A stretch of 57,050 nucleotides of DNA from Scatavimonas merdipullorum. GTDB lineage: Bacteria > Bacillota > Clostridia > Oscillospirales > Acutalibacteraceae. The position numbers and the translations under genes are program-made. Below are positions 49,766 to 57,050 of this stretch, piece by piece. The DNA lies in the NCBI GenBank assembly GCA_018712865.1, contig DVGH01000035.1, positions 1 to 57,050 on the forward strand, written 5' to 3'. Every line of letters begins with the position of its first letter. The first letter of the stretch is position 1. The notes beneath the pieces are model-generated. The model saw only the letters and a program-made list of their open reading frames with translations, was not told where the DNA came from and did no database searches.

Positions 49766-50722
49766 TTATTCCTCGCTGCTGTCGTTTTCTTTTTTTTCTA
49801 TATTGGTGCTTTTCAGCAGGAAGATCGGCCGCTTCTTGCTTTCCATATAAATACGCCCGATATATTCTCCCAAAATACCGACGGAAAATTCAATGATCCC
49901 GCCCATAAACAGCGTAATGCAAATACTTGTTGCATAGCCTGGAACGTCTATCCCCGTTACAAGCGTTTTAATGAGCGTTATAATAATATAGATCAACGCA
50001 ATTAAAGAGATCAATATGCCCATGCCTGCAATAATCCGCAGAGGCGCAACAGAAAACGCGGTGATCCCGTCAATGGCGTATTTAAACAGACCCCAAAAGC
50101 TCCATTTTGTTTTTCCGATCGCCCGCTCTATATTTTCATAAGGCAGCCATTTTGTCTCATAGCCGACCCAGCTGAAAATCCCCTTGGAAAACCGCTGCAC
50201 CTCTGAAAGCTTTAGCACCGCATCGACCATTCGCCTGGACATAATGCGAAAGTCCACCGCGCCGTATGGCATTTTTACGTCGGTTATCTTATTGCTGAAC
50301 CTATAAAAATTTTTGGAAAAAAAGCTTCTGATTTTTGACTCCCCTTCCCGGGAGGTCCTTCTGGCTGCACAGCAGTCATACCCCTCTTCCATACCCTGAA
50401 TCATGTCCGGGATCATTTTAGGCGGGTGTTGTAAATCTGCGTCCATTACAATCACATAATCCCCGCTTGCATATTTCAGTCCGGCATACATGGCCGCTTC
50501 TTTCCCAAAATTGCGTGAAAAAGAAAGATATTTTACATTTGGCCTTTGTTCTGCAAGCAGCTTCATTTTTGAAAAGGTTCCGTCGCGGCTTCCGTCATCC
50601 ACCAAAATAAACGTAAAAGCATATCCAAAAATCCCGTCCACGACCTTTGAAGTTTCCGACAGGAAAACCTCAAGCCCTTCTTCCTCATTATAGCAGGGAA
50701 CAACTATATCAACCGTTTTCAT
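49766..50722 (-). CDS. GtrB/CsbB-like polyprenyl-phosphate glycosyltransferase
   Basis: A 318-residue GT2 enzyme. The N-terminal catalytic domain shows DIVVPCYNEEEGL, ILVDDGSRDGT and the DAD metal motif in VMDADLQHPP (near residue 92), with SKGIFSWVGYE further on. Two C-terminal transmembrane helices (about 225-280) anchor it. The family loads a sugar onto undecaprenyl phosphate inside the cell. With gtrA in the same operon and yfhO divergent, it probably supplies sugar for cell-surface polymer decoration, such as teichoic acid. Confidence 0.92.
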   Translation of the reverse strand: MKTVDIVVPCYNEEEGLEVFLSETSKVVDGIFGYAFTFILVDDGSRDGTFSKMKLLAEQRPNVKYLSFSRNFGKEAAMYAGLKYASGDYVIVMDADLQHPPKMIPDMIQGMEEGYDCCAARRTSREGESKIRSFFSKNFYRFSNKITDVKMPYGAVDFRIMSRRMVDAVLKLSEVQRFSKGIFSWVGYETKWLPYENIERAIGKTKWSFWGLFKYAIDGITAFSVAPLRIIAGMGILISLIALIYIIITLIKTLVTGIDVPGYATSICITLFMGGIIEFSVGILGEYIGRIYMESKKRPIFLLKSTNIEKKENDSSEE

Positions 50723-50765
50723 GCTACCACCATTTCCTTTGCACGTATAAAAAATTTCGATGCTG

Positions 50766-50787
50766 TTACATATGTAATAAGATTATA
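50766..50787 (-). promoter_or_regulatory. gtrB -10 box with an adjacent perfect palindrome
   Basis: On the minus strand TATAAT (50782-50787) is a perfect -10; no good -35 is seen. The 12-bp palindrome TTACATATGTAA (50766-50777) covers the expected start site and is a candidate repressor operator. Confidence 0.5.
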
Positions 50788-50820
50788 ACAAACCCCATAA
50801 GAAAAAAAAAGGGCTATGCG

Positions 50821-50869
50821 ATGAAAAACCATTATTTATAAATAAAACCTGCAAAAAGCAGGTTTTTTT
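50821..50869 (+). promoter_or_regulatory. Six-codon ORF followed by an intrinsic terminator (possible attenuator)
   Basis: ATG at 50821 opens a six-codon frame (MKNHYL, stop 50839-50841) with AAAAGGG 7 bp before it. Directly after, AAAACCTGC (50844-50852) and GCAGGTTTT (50858-50866) form a 9-bp terminator with seven T bases. No larger gene on the plus strand ends here. It lies upstream of the yfhO promoter. Confidence 0.45.
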
Positions 50870-50871
50870 CT

Positions 50872-50908
50872 GTAAACGGTTTACCCAACAGAAAATTAAT
50901 GGTAAAAT
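50872..50908 (+). promoter_or_regulatory. yfhO promoter with overlapping operator-like palindrome
   Basis: TTTACC (50880-50885), 17 bp and TAAAAT (50903-50908). The palindrome GTAAACGGTTTAC (50872-50884) covers the -35 box, a placement expected for a repressor site. It resembles half-sites used by LacI-family regulators but has an odd centre, so it is not a canonical cre. Confidence 0.65.
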
Positions 50909-50950
50909 GATGTGTGTTTATAATTGCATCAGGAGGATAAAACAAAGACC

Positions 50951-53644
50951 ATGAGCAAGAAAAAGAAAAAAAGGCCGGCCGTCAAAAAACTGCCAAACAC
51001 AGCACCCACGACCCTTCAATCCGCAGGCAACCCGTCTAATACCAAGCTGTATCTTGTATTATCGTTTTTCCTGCCGTTTTTGCTGCTGGGAACAGCCTAT
51101 GCCGTAAACGGCGTTTACCCGTTTGGCGATAAACAAATTTTGGTAACGGACCTGTGGCAGCAATATTACCCGTTTTTGTCCGACTTTCAGGCAAAGCTGC
51201 AGGAAGGCTCTTCCCTGCTCTATTCCTGGGATACAGGCATGGGGTCCAATTTTGTCGCATTGTCGGCATATTATCTGGCAAGCCCTCTGAACTTTTTTAC
51301 ATTGTTTATCCCACAGGCCTTCCTTCGTGAAGCACTCACTGTATTTTTACTGATCCGTATTGGGTGCTCCGGACTGTTTTGTGCCATTTTCCTGAAATCT
51401 ATTTTTAAGCGCAACGATATTACGCTGCCGTTTTTTTCTGTTTTGTATGCGCTGTGCGCATACACCATGGGCTACTACTGGAATATTATCTGGTTTGATT
51501 CTTTTGCCCTGCTCCCGCTGGTCGTCCTTGGCACAGTGGCGCTGGTACGGGAAGGCAAATATAAATTATACGTAATATCCCTGGCACTGGCTGTTTTGAC
51601 CAACTATTATATGGGCTTCTTCATCTGCATATTTACCGCCATCGTGTTTTTTGGGGTATGCATTTGCAGCAAGCTATCGTTAAAGGCCTTTTTCAAAAAG
51701 CTTTTAAGCATTGCAGGCTTTACGGCGATCAGCCTGTCGCTGACCGCTTTTGTCACGCTTCCGGCTTATTTGAACCTGCAACTGACCTACAGCGCGGAAA
51801 ACACGTTCCCTTCCCCATGGAAATTTGAAAATTCGTTTGTAGATCTTTTCGGCAACTTTGCCGCTTTTGTCCCCCCCAATGTAAAAGAGGGGCTTCCAAA
51901 TATTTACTGCGGCTTTTTATGCATTATGCTCGCAGTTGTGTTTTTGCTGTCAAAGAAAATTTCACTGCGCGAAAAAATTCTACACGTTTCCGTGCTGGCA
52001 TTTCTTTTGATCAGCTGCAACGTCAACGTGCTCAATTTTATCTGGCATGGGTTCCATTCTACCAATATGATCCCTTACCGGTTTTCTTTTTTAATCTCGT
52101 TTATTCTGGTTGTCATGGCGTACCGGGCCTTTACACTGCTCGAGGATATCACGCTGGTAGATATTTGCGGCATGGCAATCGCCGCCACATTTGTCATTGT
52201 GTGTGCCGCTATTGGCCAGCAGGACGATACCGCTGTGTATGGCAGTATTGTGCTTGCCGTAATCTTCTTGTTTGTTCTGTTCCTGTATGAACGCAAGCTC
52301 TTTAACAAAAAAGCCGTTACCGGTATTATCTGCGGCGTCATTTTGGTAGAGATGTGCTTTAACGTAATGATTGGCGTAAACGAGGTGCGCGTAACAGACC
52401 ATACCAACTACCCGGACCAGTTTGATAAGGTCCAATCTGCACTGGACACGCTGGAAGAAACAGACGACGAAGCATTTTACAGGGTAGAATTTTCCGCGTT
52501 CTATACGCTGAACGACCCCCCGCTGTACGGCTATACCGGGGTTTCCCAGTTTGCTTCCACTGCTAACGTAAATGTTACAAACTTTCTTGAAGGGATCGGC
52601 CTGCTTGGCTGGGACGCCGGCAACCGTTATTATTACGCAGAAACCTCCCCTTTGACCAACGCGTTTGTAGATTTAAAATACCTGATCGCCAAAAACGGCT
52701 ATCTGGCAGACACGGTCAACTGGTCACAGACGTTTGACACAGACGGCATGAAAACCTATAAAAACAACCGTTATCTTTCCCTTGGCTTTATGACGGAAAA
52801 AAACCTGCAGACCTTCCTGCCCAATAAAGCCGATCCTTTCGCAGCGCAGCAGGAGCTGTTTGAAAAAGCCACGGGCATTACCGATGCGCTCTTTACCCCG
52901 GTAAGCGTGTTAAATGTGGGCCACTCTAACCTCAACGTATATTACGACCAGGAGGGCGTTTATGGGCAATACAATTACCGCCCGCAGGACACCGCACAGA
53001 GCAGCTCTTTGAAATGGAATTATGAAATGCCGGAAGATGGCGTGCTGTACGTGTATGCAAAAATTGACAACACGGAAAATATCCTGGTCAGCAACGACCA
53101 AAACGGCAGCCAGCACTGGTATAATATCAAGCGTCCATATATTTTCTCTGCCGGAAAGTATAACAAGGGCGACATTGTGTCGTTCTTTTCAAACACCACA
53201 ACGGGGTATTCCGGCAATGCGGATATTTATGTTTGTGTACTAAATCAGGATGTCTTTGACAGAGGCTATGAATTGCTCAACGACGAAAAGCTGGAAATTA
53301 CAAACCTGACCTCCACACAGGTAGACGGTACAATTACCGCTAAAAAGGATGGTCTGATGTACACCTCTATCCCTTATGAAGAAGGATGGACCGCGTATGT
53401 AGACGGCGTAGAAACGGAAATCATACCGATTGCAAACGCCATGTGTGCAGTTCCTCTTTCGCAGGGAGAACATCAGGTTACCTTTAAATATTCTCCCAAC
53501 GGCTTTATTCCCGGCGTTTTGCTGGGTGTCGCTGCGCTTGCGCTCTTTATCCTGATTATCGCTATGGAACAGGTCTATAAAAAGAAACGCAAAAAAATGC
53601 AGGCCGACCCCGTAACGGCCACGATTGATACAAAACAGGTATAA
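50951..53644 (+). CDS. YfhO family membrane glycosyltransferase
   Basis: An 897-residue polytopic membrane protein. After a Lys-rich cytoplasmic N-terminus, a first helix precedes YPFGDKQILVTDLWQQYYPF, the YfhO signature with the catalytic-type Asp. About a dozen helices span residues 30-480, then a large extracellular domain and a last helix near 860-880 with a basic tail. In Bacillus and relatives YfhO transfers the sugar from the GtrB-type donor onto lipoteichoic acid. The ATG at 50951 has AGGAGG 14 bp upstream, a long spacing. Confidence 0.88.
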   Translation: MSKKKKKRPAVKKLPNTAPTTLQSAGNPSNTKLYLVLSFFLPFLLLGTAYAVNGVYPFGDKQILVTDLWQQYYPFLSDFQAKLQEGSSLLYSWDTGMGSNFVALSAYYLASPLNFFTLFIPQAFLREALTVFLLIRIGCSGLFCAIFLKSIFKRNDITLPFFSVLYALCAYTMGYYWNIIWFDSFALLPLVVLGTVALVREGKYKLYVISLALAVLTNYYMGFFICIFTAIVFFGVCICSKLSLKAFFKKLLSIAGFTAISLSLTAFVTLPAYLNLQLTYSAENTFPSPWKFENSFVDLFGNFAAFVPPNVKEGLPNIYCGFLCIMLAVVFLLSKKISLREKILHVSVLAFLLISCNVNVLNFIWHGFHSTNMIPYRFSFLISFILVVMAYRAFTLLEDITLVDICGMAIAATFVIVCAAIGQQDDTAVYGSIVLAVIFLFVLFLYERKLFNKKAVTGIICGVILVEMCFNVMIGVNEVRVTDHTNYPDQFDKVQSALDTLEETDDEAFYRVEFSAFYTLNDPPLYGYTGVSQFASTANVNVTNFLEGIGLLGWDAGNRYYYAETSPLTNAFVDLKYLIAKNGYLADTVNWSQTFDTDGMKTYKNNRYLSLGFMTEKNLQTFLPNKADPFAAQQELFEKATGITDALFTPVSVLNVGHSNLNVYYDQEGVYGQYNYRPQDTAQSSSLKWNYEMPEDGVLYVYAKIDNTENILVSNDQNGSQHWYNIKRPYIFSAGKYNKGDIVSFFSNTTTGYSGNADIYVCVLNQDVFDRGYELLNDEKLEITNLTSTQVDGTITAKKDGLMYTSIPYEEGWTAYVDGVETEIIPIANAMCAVPLSQGEHQVTFKYSPNGFIPGVLLGVAALALFILIIAMEQVYKKKRKKMQADPVTATIDTKQV

Positions 53645-53656
53645 CCCGCCTTATTG

Positions 53657-53704
53657 AAGCCCCGGCCCTGCTAAACACATTTTGGTAAGGCCGGGGCTTA
53701 TTAT
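53657..53704 (+). terminator. yfhO terminator
   Basis: AAGCCCCGGCC (53657-53667) and GGCCGGGGCTT (53689-53699) form an 11-bp stem around a long loop, followed by ATTATTATTT. Confidence 0.75.
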
Positions 53705-53726
53705 TATTTCTATCTGCTTGATTTGG

Positions 53727-53768
53727 AAAAGGCCGCCGCGTACATTTTTGTACGCGGCGGCCTTTTTG
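53727..53768 (-). terminator. lepA terminator
   Basis: A perfect 17-bp stem, AAAAGGCCGCCGCGTAC (53727-53743) and its complement (53750-53766), one of the strongest hairpins in the window, bidirectional in form. Confidence 0.85.
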
Positions 53769-53803
53769 TTTGCACCGGACAGTAAGCCTCTTTATAAAAG
53801 CGC

Positions 53804-55615
53804 TTAATCCGTATCCAATTTTAAAACCGCCATAAATGCGTCCTGCGGAACCTCTACGCTGCCCAGCTGCCGCATCCGTTTTTTGCCTTCCTTCTGTTTT
53901 TCCAGCAGCTTTTTCTTTCTGGTAATGTCGCCGCCATAGCATTTTGCAAGCACGTCCTTGCGCATGGCCTTGACCGTTTCCCTTGCAATAATTTTTCCGC
54001 CTATACATGCCTGTATGGGAACTTCAAAAAGCTGTCTTGGAATTTTTTCTTTGAGCTTCTCTGCCATCTTTCTGGCTCTGCCGTATGCCTTGTCCGCGTG
54101 GATAATAAACGACAGCGCGTCTACTACTTCTCCGTTGAGCATAATATCCAGCTTCACAAGCTTTGATTCCACATAGCCGTCAAGCTCATAATCAAAAGAG
54201 GCATAGCCCCTTGTACGCGACTTCAATGTATCAAAAAAATCATAAATAATCTCTGCCAGCGGCAGCGCATAATGGATATCCACCCTGTCCGCATCTATAT
54301 AGGTCATGTCTTTAAAAATCCCACGCCTGTCCTGGCAAAGCTCCATAATATTGCCTACATATTCGCTGGGCGCATAAATATGCGCGTTGGTCATCGGCTC
54401 TTCCGCCTTTAAGATGACCGAAGGATCCGGATAATTGGTGGGATTGTCTATCATTTCTACCGTTCCATCTGTTTTTGTAATACGGTAAATAACGCTCGGC
54501 GCCGTTGTAATCAGATCCAGGCTATATTCACGCTCCAAGCGCTCCTGTATAATCTCCATGTGCAAAAGACCAAGAAAGCCGCAGCGGAAACCAAACCCCA
54601 AAGCGACCGATGTTTCCGGCTCAAACGAAAGCGATGCGTCGTTTAAACGCAGCTTTTCCAAAGCATCGCGCAAATCACCGTAGCGCGCGCCGTCCGCCGG
54701 ATAGATCCCACAGAAGACCATGGACTGCACCTCCCTGTACCCAGGCAGCGGCGCGTCCGCCGGATTGCTTTCAAGCGTTACGGTATCGCCCACCTGCGCG
54801 TCACGCACCGACTTAATAGAGGCGGCAATATAACCAACCTCTCCGGCAGTCAACTCCTGCCTTGGCTCTAAACTTGTAGCACGCAAAAAGCCGCACTCCA
54901 CCACAGTGAATACAGATCCCGTTGCCATCAGCTTGATCGCATCGCCGGGCTTGACCGTCCCGTCCATAACTCTGATATAAATAATAACGCCCTTGTAGCT
55001 GTCGTAATACGAATCAAAAATCAACGCCTTCAATGGCGCATCTGCATCCCCCTGCGGGGGCGGCACGTTCTTTACCACCTGCTCCAGCACGGCGCGGATA
55101 TTTGTCCCCTCCTTGGCAGATACCTGCGGTGCATCCTGGGCGGGAATGCCAATTACATCTTCTATCTCTGTAATCACCCGCTGCGGGTCGGCGCTGGGAA
55201 GATCAATTTTATTAATAACCGGTACAATCTCCAGCCCGCTGTCTACAGCAAGATAGGTATTCGCAAGCGTTTGTGCTTCAATCCCCTGCGATGCGTCCAC
55301 AACCAGCACCGCACCTTCGCAAGCGGCAAGGGAACGCGATACCTCATAATTAAAATCCACGTGGCCCGGCGTATCGATCAGGTTAAACATATACTCTTCA
55401 CCGTCGTCCGCTTTATATAACAGTGTAACGGCGTGCGCCTTAATGGTAATGCCGCGCTCCCGTTCAAGCTCCATATTGTCAAGCAACTGGTCCTCCATGT
55501 CCCGCATCGCAACCGACTGAGTTTGCTCCAGAATCCGGTCTGCCAGTGTACTCTTTCCGTGGTCTATATGCGCAATAATGCTGAAATTCCTGATTTTATC
55601 CTTTGGAAAAGACAT
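53804..55615 (-). CDS. lepA: Elongation factor 4 (LepA)
   Basis: A 603-residue ribosomal GTPase thought to help initiation or back-translocation. G1 is AHIDHGKST, G3 is DTPGHVDF, G4 is NKIDLP. The family-specific C-terminal domain shows RKKKLLEKQKEGKKRMRQLGSVEVPQDAFMAVL. AGGAGG lies 6-7 bp upstream. It begins 34 bp after nth and is probably cotranscribed. Confidence 0.98.
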   Translation of the reverse strand: MSFPKDKIRNFSIIAHIDHGKSTLADRILEQTQSVAMRDMEDQLLDNMELERERGITIKAHAVTLLYKADDGEEYMFNLIDTPGHVDFNYEVSRSLAACEGAVLVVDASQGIEAQTLANTYLAVDSGLEIVPVINKIDLPSADPQRVITEIEDVIGIPAQDAPQVSAKEGTNIRAVLEQVVKNVPPPQGDADAPLKALIFDSYYDSYKGVIIYIRVMDGTVKPGDAIKLMATGSVFTVVECGFLRATSLEPRQELTAGEVGYIAASIKSVRDAQVGDTVTLESNPADAPLPGYREVQSMVFCGIYPADGARYGDLRDALEKLRLNDASLSFEPETSVALGFGFRCGFLGLLHMEIIQERLEREYSLDLITTAPSVIYRITKTDGTVEMIDNPTNYPDPSVILKAEEPMTNAHIYAPSEYVGNIMELCQDRRGIFKDMTYIDADRVDIHYALPLAEIIYDFFDTLKSRTRGYASFDYELDGYVESKLVKLDIMLNGEVVDALSFIIHADKAYGRARKMAEKLKEKIPRQLFEVPIQACIGGKIIARETVKAMRKDVLAKCYGGDITRKKKLLEKQKEGKKRMRQLGSVEVPQDAFMAVLKLDTD

Positions 55616-55649
55616 GCGCTTCCTCCTTTTTTACCCTTTGCAGGTAAGC

Positions 55650-56285
55650 TTACTTTTCACCGCGCGCCGTTTTACAAAACTCCCTCATGCAGCAAATGTC
55701 GCATTTCGGCTTTCTGGCGTCGCAAACTGCCCTTCCATGCAGCACAAGGCGGTGGCAGAAATCGTTAGATTCCTCCGGCGGCAAAATATCCCGCAATATC
55801 TTTTCGATCTTTGCCGCATCCTTTATCGTATGAAAGCCAAGCCGCCCTGTAATACGAATGCAATGCGTGTCCACTACAACAGCTGGTTTTTTAAAAATAT
55901 CCCCTATCATCAGGTTCGCCGTTTTTCTTCCTACGCCCGGCAGCGTTGTAAGCTGTTCAATTGTGTCCGGCACCTTTCCTCCAAAACGGTCGCGCAGCAT
56001 TATACACATATTTACAATATCCTTTGCCTTGGTCTTATACAATCCGCAGCTTTTTATATATTCCTCAACTTCGGTTATATCGGCCTGCGCAAAATCGTCA
56101 ACTGTTTTAAACCTGTCAAACAAGGCCGGCGTTACCATATTGACCCGCAAATCCGTGCATTGCGCCGCCAGACGGGTAGCAATCAGCAGCTGCAGCGGGT
56201 CTGTATACACAAGCGAACAGATCGCATCGGGGTACTCTTTTTTCAGTGCCTCGACCGCAAGCTTGGCTCTTTGGCGATCGGTCAT
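55650..56285 (-). CDS. nth: Endonuclease III
   Basis: A 211-residue HhH-GPD DNA glycosylase/AP lyase that removes oxidised pyrimidines. The catalytic Lys lies in LPGVGRKTANL, the Asp in VVVDTHCIRI. The [4Fe-4S] cluster cysteines follow the CX6CX2CX5C pattern (CDARKPKCDICCMREFC). The ATG at 56285 has AAGGGAG upstream; the nine-codon longer start is less likely. First gene of an nth-lepA operon. Confidence 0.97.
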   Translation of the reverse strand: MTDRQRAKLAVEALKKEYPDAICSLVYTDPLQLLIATRLAAQCTDLRVNMVTPALFDRFKTVDDFAQADITEVEEYIKSCGLYKTKAKDIVNMCIMLRDRFGGKVPDTIEQLTTLPGVGRKTANLMIGDIFKKPAVVVDTHCIRITGRLGFHTIKDAAKIEKILRDILPPEESNDFCHRLVLHGRAVCDARKPKCDICCMREFCKTARGEK

Positions 56286-56324
56286 ACCGTTCACTCCCTT
56301 GTGGTTGTCCAAAATACTGTTACT

Positions 56325-56353
56325 ATAGTACCATAAAAAGATTTTTTTGTCAG
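56325..56353 (-). promoter_or_regulatory. Sigma-A promoter of nth-lepA
   Basis: On the minus strand CTGACA (56348-56353), 17 bp and TACTAT (56325-56330), about 40 bp before the nth ATG. Confidence 0.65.
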
Positions 56354-56356
56354 CAG

Positions 56357-56385
56357 TTGCCCTTTATTTTCTTTTTTGCTATAGT
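56357..56385 (+). promoter_or_regulatory. Candidate promoter of the HAD gene
   Basis: TTGCCC (56357-56362), 17 bp and TATAGT (56380-56385). It lies back to back with the nth promoter, about 50 bp before the ATG at 56438. Confidence 0.55.
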
Positions 56386-56437
56386 TAATCCTATAGATGC
56401 TTCTCTCAAGGGGTAAAAAAGAAAGGAATCGTGTTTT

Positions 56438-57050
56438 ATGTATAAAAATTATTTGTTTGATCTGTACGGCACACTGGTTGACATTCATACAGATGAGGAA
56501 AACGGGTATTTGTGGGAAAAGCTGTGTACGCTATACGGGTTTTACGGCGCGTATTACACCCCGCAGACCTTAAAAGACGCTTATCAAAAGGGGGTACAGG
56601 CAGAAAAGGAGGCAGCAAAGGCGGCGCATCCGCAATATATCCATATAGAGGTGCGGCTGGAAAACGTGTTCTCCTCGCTCTACAAAAGCCGTGGCGTTGT
56701 AGCCGACCGACAGCTTGTTGATTATACCGCGCAATTTTTCCGGGCCATATCTACCAGCTATGTCCGCTTGTACGACGGCGTTTTGGATCTGCTCGATGCA
56801 CTGGACAATGCCGGCAAAAAAAAGTATTTGCTTACAAACGCACAGCACTGCTTTACCATGCCGGAGCTTACGCTTTTAAAGATTGCAGACCGGTTTGACG
56901 GGATTGTTATTTCCTCCAACGAATACACCAAAAAACCGGACAAGGCTTTTTACCACATTTTATTGGAACGTTACGGCCTGAACCCGGCCGAGAGTATTAT
57001 GATCGGCAACGACTGTACAACAGATATAAAAGGTGCCCATGACGCAGGGC
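56438..57050 (+). CDS. HAD-family hydrolase, 3' end outside the window
   Basis: The first 204 codons of a haloacid dehalogenase-like phosphatase, still open at the right edge. Motif I is LFDLYGTLVD (the two Asp of DxYGT replace the usual DxDGT, as in many YjjG-like members), motif II is LLTNAQ, motif III the Lys in KKPDKAFY, and motif IV GNDCTTDIKGA. The cap region between is helical (C1 type). AAAGGA lies upstream of the ATG. The substrate is unknown; nucleotidase or sugar-phosphate phosphatase activity is common in the group. Confidence 0.9.
   Translation, partial: MYKNYLFDLYGTLVDIHTDEENGYLWEKLCTLYGFYGAYYTPQTLKDAYQKGVQAEKEAAKAAHPQYIHIEVRLENVFSSLYKSRGVVADRQLVDYTAQFFRAISTSYVRLYDGVLDLLDALDNAGKKKYLLTNAQHCFTMPELTLLKIADRFDGIVISSNEYTKKPDKAFYHILLERYGLNPAESIMIGNDCTTDIKGAHDAG

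Noticed and set aside
50872..50884. Canonical CcpA cre site
   Set aside because: GTAAACGGTTTAC is palindromic about a central G, whereas cre is centred between C and G and ends in CA; it remains only a generic operator candidate.

Overview
The window looks like a chromosomal segment of an anaerobic, Gram-positive member of the Clostridia, most likely Oscillospirales/Ruminococcaceae. That placement is an inference from gene content and order: a homodimeric pyruvate:ferredoxin oxidoreductase, the Firmicutes-type rimP-nusA-rnpM-ylxQ-infB-rbfA-nrnA operon, a zapA/U32 pair, a DUF6062 protein, a cohesin/dockerin pair and a YfhO-type glycosylation system. Promoters are mostly sigma-A type with 17-bp spacers, and terminators are strong GC-rich hairpins. 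Almost all sequence is coding and no CRISPR array, rRNA or intact insertion sequence is visible.

Layout. 1-400: the end of an unrecognised gene and an initiator tRNA. 394-5493 (minus): methyltransferase, C_GCAxxG redox protein, a membrane-anchored cohesin-domain protein and tatD, in a tightly overlapping operon downstream of metG. 5651-8770 (minus): amino-acid symporter with an unusual inserted loop, yjbQ, a MIF-like protein. 8988-11585: class II aldolase (plus), OGG1-type glycosylase (minus), DUF6062 protein (plus). 11722-18023 (minus): alpha-glucan operon glgP-GH13-pyridoxamine kinase-acyltransferase. 18364-27682 (plus): zapA, U32 peptidase, dut, minD-like, mgsA, hisS, aspS, SPFH/zinc-ribbon protein. 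27897-33997 (minus): the translation/NusA operon. 34166-37465 (minus): sugar ABC importer without its own ATPase. 37817-42609: leuCD (minus), Crp-family regulator (plus), patatin, double-zinc-ribbon and CorC-like genes (minus). 43013-46579 (plus): PFOR. 46650-49130: an AT-rich stretch with a small XRE regulator, a secreted dockerin protein, an oriT-like sequence and a GNAT gene. 49178-53644: divergent gtrA-gtrB and yfhO. 53804-57050: lepA, nth and the start of a HAD phosphatase gene.

How the genes fit together. The glgP operon supplies alpha-glucan breakdown, and its pyridoxamine kinase may supply the PLP cofactor that glycogen phosphorylase needs. The cohesin protein (anchored by a C-terminal membrane helix) and the dockerin protein (exported) could be surface partners, although they lie 45 kb apart. 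GtrA, GtrB and YfhO together match a three-component system that moves lipid-linked sugars outward and attaches them to cell-surface polymers.

The observation I would follow first is at 48386-48550. This non-coding, palindrome-rich stretch ends in an inverted repeat followed by a GTGCGCCCTTA core that resembles the nick region of IncQ/MobQ transfer origins, yet no relaxase gene is nearby. Other points worth a second look are a two-copy 71-bp intergenic repeat behind minus-strand genes, a terminator-like hairpin inside the rimP-nusA leader, the 120-residue loop of the symporter, and an isolated terminator with a six-codon ORF between the divergent gtrB and yfhO promoters.
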